15,595 nt of DNA. Source: CAZQLE01 sp964593905 (GTDB taxonomy: Bacteria > Chloroflexota > Anaerolineae > Anaerolineales > Anaerolineaceae). The notes under the pieces were generated by a model, which saw only the letters and a list, made by a program, of their open reading frames with translations, was not told the DNA's origin and made no database searches. The stretch lies in NCBI GenBank assembly GCA_964593905.1, contig CAZQLE010000077.1, positions 1 to 15,595 of the forward strand. The letters are read 5' to 3'. Both the position numbers and the translations under genes were made by a program. Shown piece after piece: positions 13,731 to 15,595 of the stretch (position 1 is the stretch's first letter; every line of letters begins with the position of its first letter).

Positions 13731-13784
13731 AAACCTGCCTCGCTTTTAACTGCCACACAATATTTTGAGACAAAATAAAGCCGT

Positions 13785-14354
13785 TCAGCAGCCGGGTGAA
13801 TTCCATTGCACCACCACCGGTTCGGCATTCTCAAACCGGTGATTTCGATAAAGCTCCAACGGGTCACCCAGCGCCAGACACTTCAACACCGCCAACGCCT
13901 GCCCGTGAGAAACAACCAGCACCCGGCCCTGCGGATGAAGACGATAAATATCCACCACCGCCCCGCACACCCGGCTGGCAACATCATTCAACGACTCACC
14001 GGCAGGAATGCGATATCCGATGGGGTCCTGCTGACGCGCAGCATATTCGGCCGGGTAGGCAGCCGCAATGGCGTCATAGTGAATGCCTTCCCAGAGGCCA
14101 AAGTCACGCTCGCGCAATCGCGCATCCACCCGCAGGGGAATGGCGCGGTTTTTAATCAAAATTTCGGCTGTGTTGCGCGCGCGCAACAAATCGCTGGTAA
14201 AGGCGGCATCGAACAGTTGCCCGGCCAGTTCAACCGCCAGGCTGTGCGCCTGACTTAGACCGTTTTCATTGAGCGGGATATCTTTTTGCCCCTGAAGTCT
14301 GTATTCCTGGTTCCAATCTGTCTGTCCGTGTCGTACCAACCAGAGTTCGGTCAT
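13785..14354 (-). CDS. histidine phosphatase (phosphoglycerate mutase-like)
   Basis: This 189-residue enzyme of the histidine phosphatase superfamily, branch 1, has the RHG core at LVRHGQTDWN (6-15) with phospho-accepting His9. The rest of the phosphate pocket is present: Arg58 in TSDLLRARNTAE (53-64), acid Glu82 in LRERDFGLWEG (80-90), and the second His150 in VLVVSHGQA (145-153). The size and absence of the insert used by 2,3-BPG-dependent mutases point to a cofactor-independent phosphatase (GpmB, PhoE, CobC or GpgP type) rather than a glycolytic mutase. It lies between the beta-propeller gene (32 nt upstream) and the GH13_18-like gene (54 nt downstream), probably one transcript. Glucosyl-phosphoglycerate phosphatase is a possible role given the GH13_18 neighbour, but this is speculative. 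Confidence 0.94.
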   Translation of the reverse strand: MTELWLVRHGQTDWNQEYRLQGQKDIPLNENGLSQAHSLAVELAGQLFDAAFTSDLLRARNTAEILIKNRAIPLRVDARLRERDFGLWEGIHYDAIAAAYPAEYAARQQDPIGYRIPAGESLNDVASRVCGAVVDIYRLHPQGRVLVVSHGQALAVLKCLALGDPLELYRNHRFENAEPVVVQWNSPGC

Positions 14355-14366
14355 CGTTGTGCTCTC
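14351..14366 (-). repeat. shared 16-nt initiation region, also at 5871-5886
   Basis: GAGAGCACAACGATGA covers the ribosome site, the ATG and the next base of the histidine-phosphatase gene. It occurs identically, in the same position relative to the start codon, at the SdpI-like gene (5871-5886, minus). Flanking bases differ at once on both sides. Confidence 0.8.
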
Positions 14367-14386
14367 ACCATTAAAGATATGAAGAT

Positions 14387-15595
14387 TTAGCGCACCCAGC
14401 GGGCGCGGGAAATTTGTGCAAACCCGGTGGAAGGGATTTCGACCAGCGCGTTATTGCTGAAGCGGAACGTATACAGCGACTGATTGGCTTCTGTTGAACG
14501 ATCGGAGACCAGCAGCAAATAAGCGTCATTGGGCGACCAGGAAGGCAGCCGGTCATCTCCGGGGCCGCTAACGGGCAGCGCGGTCACATTGGTCAGAGAC
14601 GAGCCAACGCCCGCGGTATCGGCCGTATAAAGGGTATGGTCGCCGCCCTCTTCCAACGCAAACACCAGCCGGTTGGCAGCCGAGTTAAAGTCCGGCCATT
14701 TTGCCGCTCCGGCCGGGGGAATATAGATGTTCGCCGGGGCGGGGGCCGGGTCGCCCGGCGCACCCGCCAGCCAGGTCGAAAGATCAGCCTCCACCAGGTT
14801 GTTTCCCGCCGTCCAGACCAGCCGCAAACCGGTCGGGGCCCAGGCCGGCATACTGTCTGCTTCAGGGCTATTGGTTAGGCGGCGCGTATCACTGCCATCC
14901 AACTTCACCAGGTAGAGATCCGACTGGCCGGCGTTTTCATTTTCCAGCGCAATCCAGTTGCCCTCCGAATCGGGCGAACGAACGGCAAAACGATTCGTCC
15001 CGGCTGGCAAATTATTAATCGTGCCAAATTCCCCGTTGGAGACGTTATACCGGCAAAGACGGTTGCCATCTGTGCAGGGGCCTTCCACCAGTGTCTGACC
15101 ATCCGAACGCCAGTCATCCAGCAGCCAGTCCTGGGCATTGGGCGAGGTCAATAGCGCACTTCGCCCGGTCCAGGTGATTGAATAGATAAAGGCGCCGGGG
15201 TCTGCGGCCGGGTTATTATCTGCCGAAAAAGCCAACTGGTTATAAGGCGGGGTGGGCGTGGCAGTCTGGGTGGCGGTTAGCGTAACGGTGGGGGTATAGC
15301 GGGTGGCAGTCGCAGTCAGGTTTGCGGCGCGGGTAGCTGTTTGCCGCCAGGCAGCCGTGGCCGTCATGCGGGTGGCCGTGGCTGTGCGATACTGCGACAG
15401 CAGGGTTGAAGTTGCCGCGCGGGTGGTGGCACGGGCAATCACCGTCGCCGGGCGGGGGGTGTAATAGACCAGAAACCAGGTTGCGGTTGGAGAACCAAAA
15501 GAAGTCACCCGAAAAACCGGGGTAAGCGGGTTCCAGGTTCCGCTGGGTTGAGGAAGGCGCGTCTCTTCGTCCGCTGGTTGATCGGGGTTTTGCCC
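14387..15595 (-). CDS. TolB/WD40-like beta-propeller protein with Thr-rich linker, 5' end cut by window edge
   Basis: The frame is open to the right edge, so the true start is outside; 402 residues are visible. After about 30 Pro-rich residues and TATWFLVYYTP comes a roughly 75-residue low-complexity stretch of Thr, Ala and Arg with TATATR-like units, ending TATPTPP. The C-terminal 280 residues are a beta-propeller of TolB/PD40 type. Blade motifs include DLYLVKLDGSDTRRLTNS followed by SMPAWAPTGLRLVW, and LPSWSPNDAYLLLVSDRS near the end. Such Thr/Pro-rich linkers mark surface-exposed Anaerolineae proteins, so an extracytoplasmic location is likely. The anchor or signal lies outside the window. 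Function is probably protein or glycan binding. A fusion with an N-terminal kinase or lipoprotein cannot be excluded. It is first in the visible run with the histidine phosphatase. Confidence 0.85.
   Translation of the reverse strand, partial: GQNPDQPADEETRLPQPSGTWNPLTPVFRVTSFGSPTATWFLVYYTPRPATVIARATTRAATSTLLSQYRTATATRMTATAAWRQTATRAANLTATATRYTPTVTLTATQTATPTPPYNQLAFSADNNPAADPGAFIYSITWTGRSALLTSPNAQDWLLDDWRSDGQTLVEGPCTDGNRLCRYNVSNGEFGTINNLPAGTNRFAVRSPDSEGNWIALENENAGQSDLYLVKLDGSDTRRLTNSPEADSMPAWAPTGLRLVWTAGNNLVEADLSTWLAGAPGDPAPAPANIYIPPAGAAKWPDFNSAANRLVFALEEGGDHTLYTADTAGVGSSLTNVTALPVSGPGDDRLPSWSPNDAYLLLVSDRSTEANQSLYTFRFSNNALVEIPSTGFAQISRARWVR

Noticed and set aside
13785..14354. Calling this a glycolytic phosphoglycerate mutase (gpmA).
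   Set aside because: It is too short and lacks the insertions of BPG-dependent mutases; it fits a general histidine phosphatase.

Overview
The window (about 15.6 kb, moderately GC-rich, densely coding) looks like a chromosomal segment of a Chloroflexota bacterium, most likely class Anaerolineae. This is inferred from gene style: a secreted protein with a Thr-rich 'TATAT' linker ahead of a beta-propeller, a VWA protein with a Sec signal, SPFH and ABC-2 genes of this type, and a GH13_18-like gene. No rRNA, tRNA, CRISPR array, transposase or phage gene is visible, and both edges cut through genes.

Layout. Positions 1-1062 (minus) hold the N-terminal 354 residues of a secreted VWA-like protein that runs off the left edge. 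A GNAT acetyltransferase follows (1169-1636, minus). From 7311 down to 1704 all genes are on the minus strand and form a membrane-centred block. In transcription order it is a YtrA-type GntR regulator, a stomatin/SPFH protein with two N-terminal membrane helices, an SdpI/DUF1648 membrane protein, two perfect parS palindromes, an ABC-2 exporter (ATPase and permease, ATGA overlap), a candidate promoter, a short NfeD protein and a second SPFH protein. A strong intrinsic terminator closes the block. Next come a beta-lactamase-fold serine hydrolase (7617-8804, minus) and a divergent intergenic region with a structured leader. Four plus-strand genes follow, mostly with their own promoters or terminators: cyclophilin, a two-CBS protein, a sulfite-oxidase-like molybdopterin protein and a Cof-type HAD phosphatase. 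The right end is a minus-strand run: a beta-propeller protein (cut by the right edge), a histidine-phosphatase/phosphoglycerate-mutase-like protein and a GH13_18 (sucrose phosphorylase-like) homologue.

Working together. The 1.7-7.3 kb block combines families that in Firmicutes respond to membrane-active peptides and envelope stress: YtrA-controlled ABC exporters, SdpI immunity, and NfeD with a flotillin or stomatin. A single envelope-stress or peptide-resistance module is a reasonable inference, though nothing in the sequence proves the inducer. The twin parS sites inside the block imply that the region is a ParB loading site, probably origin-proximal. The GH13_18-like protein has lost the catalytic nucleophile position and the first substrate loop, so it looks like an intact but non-catalytic glycosidase relative.
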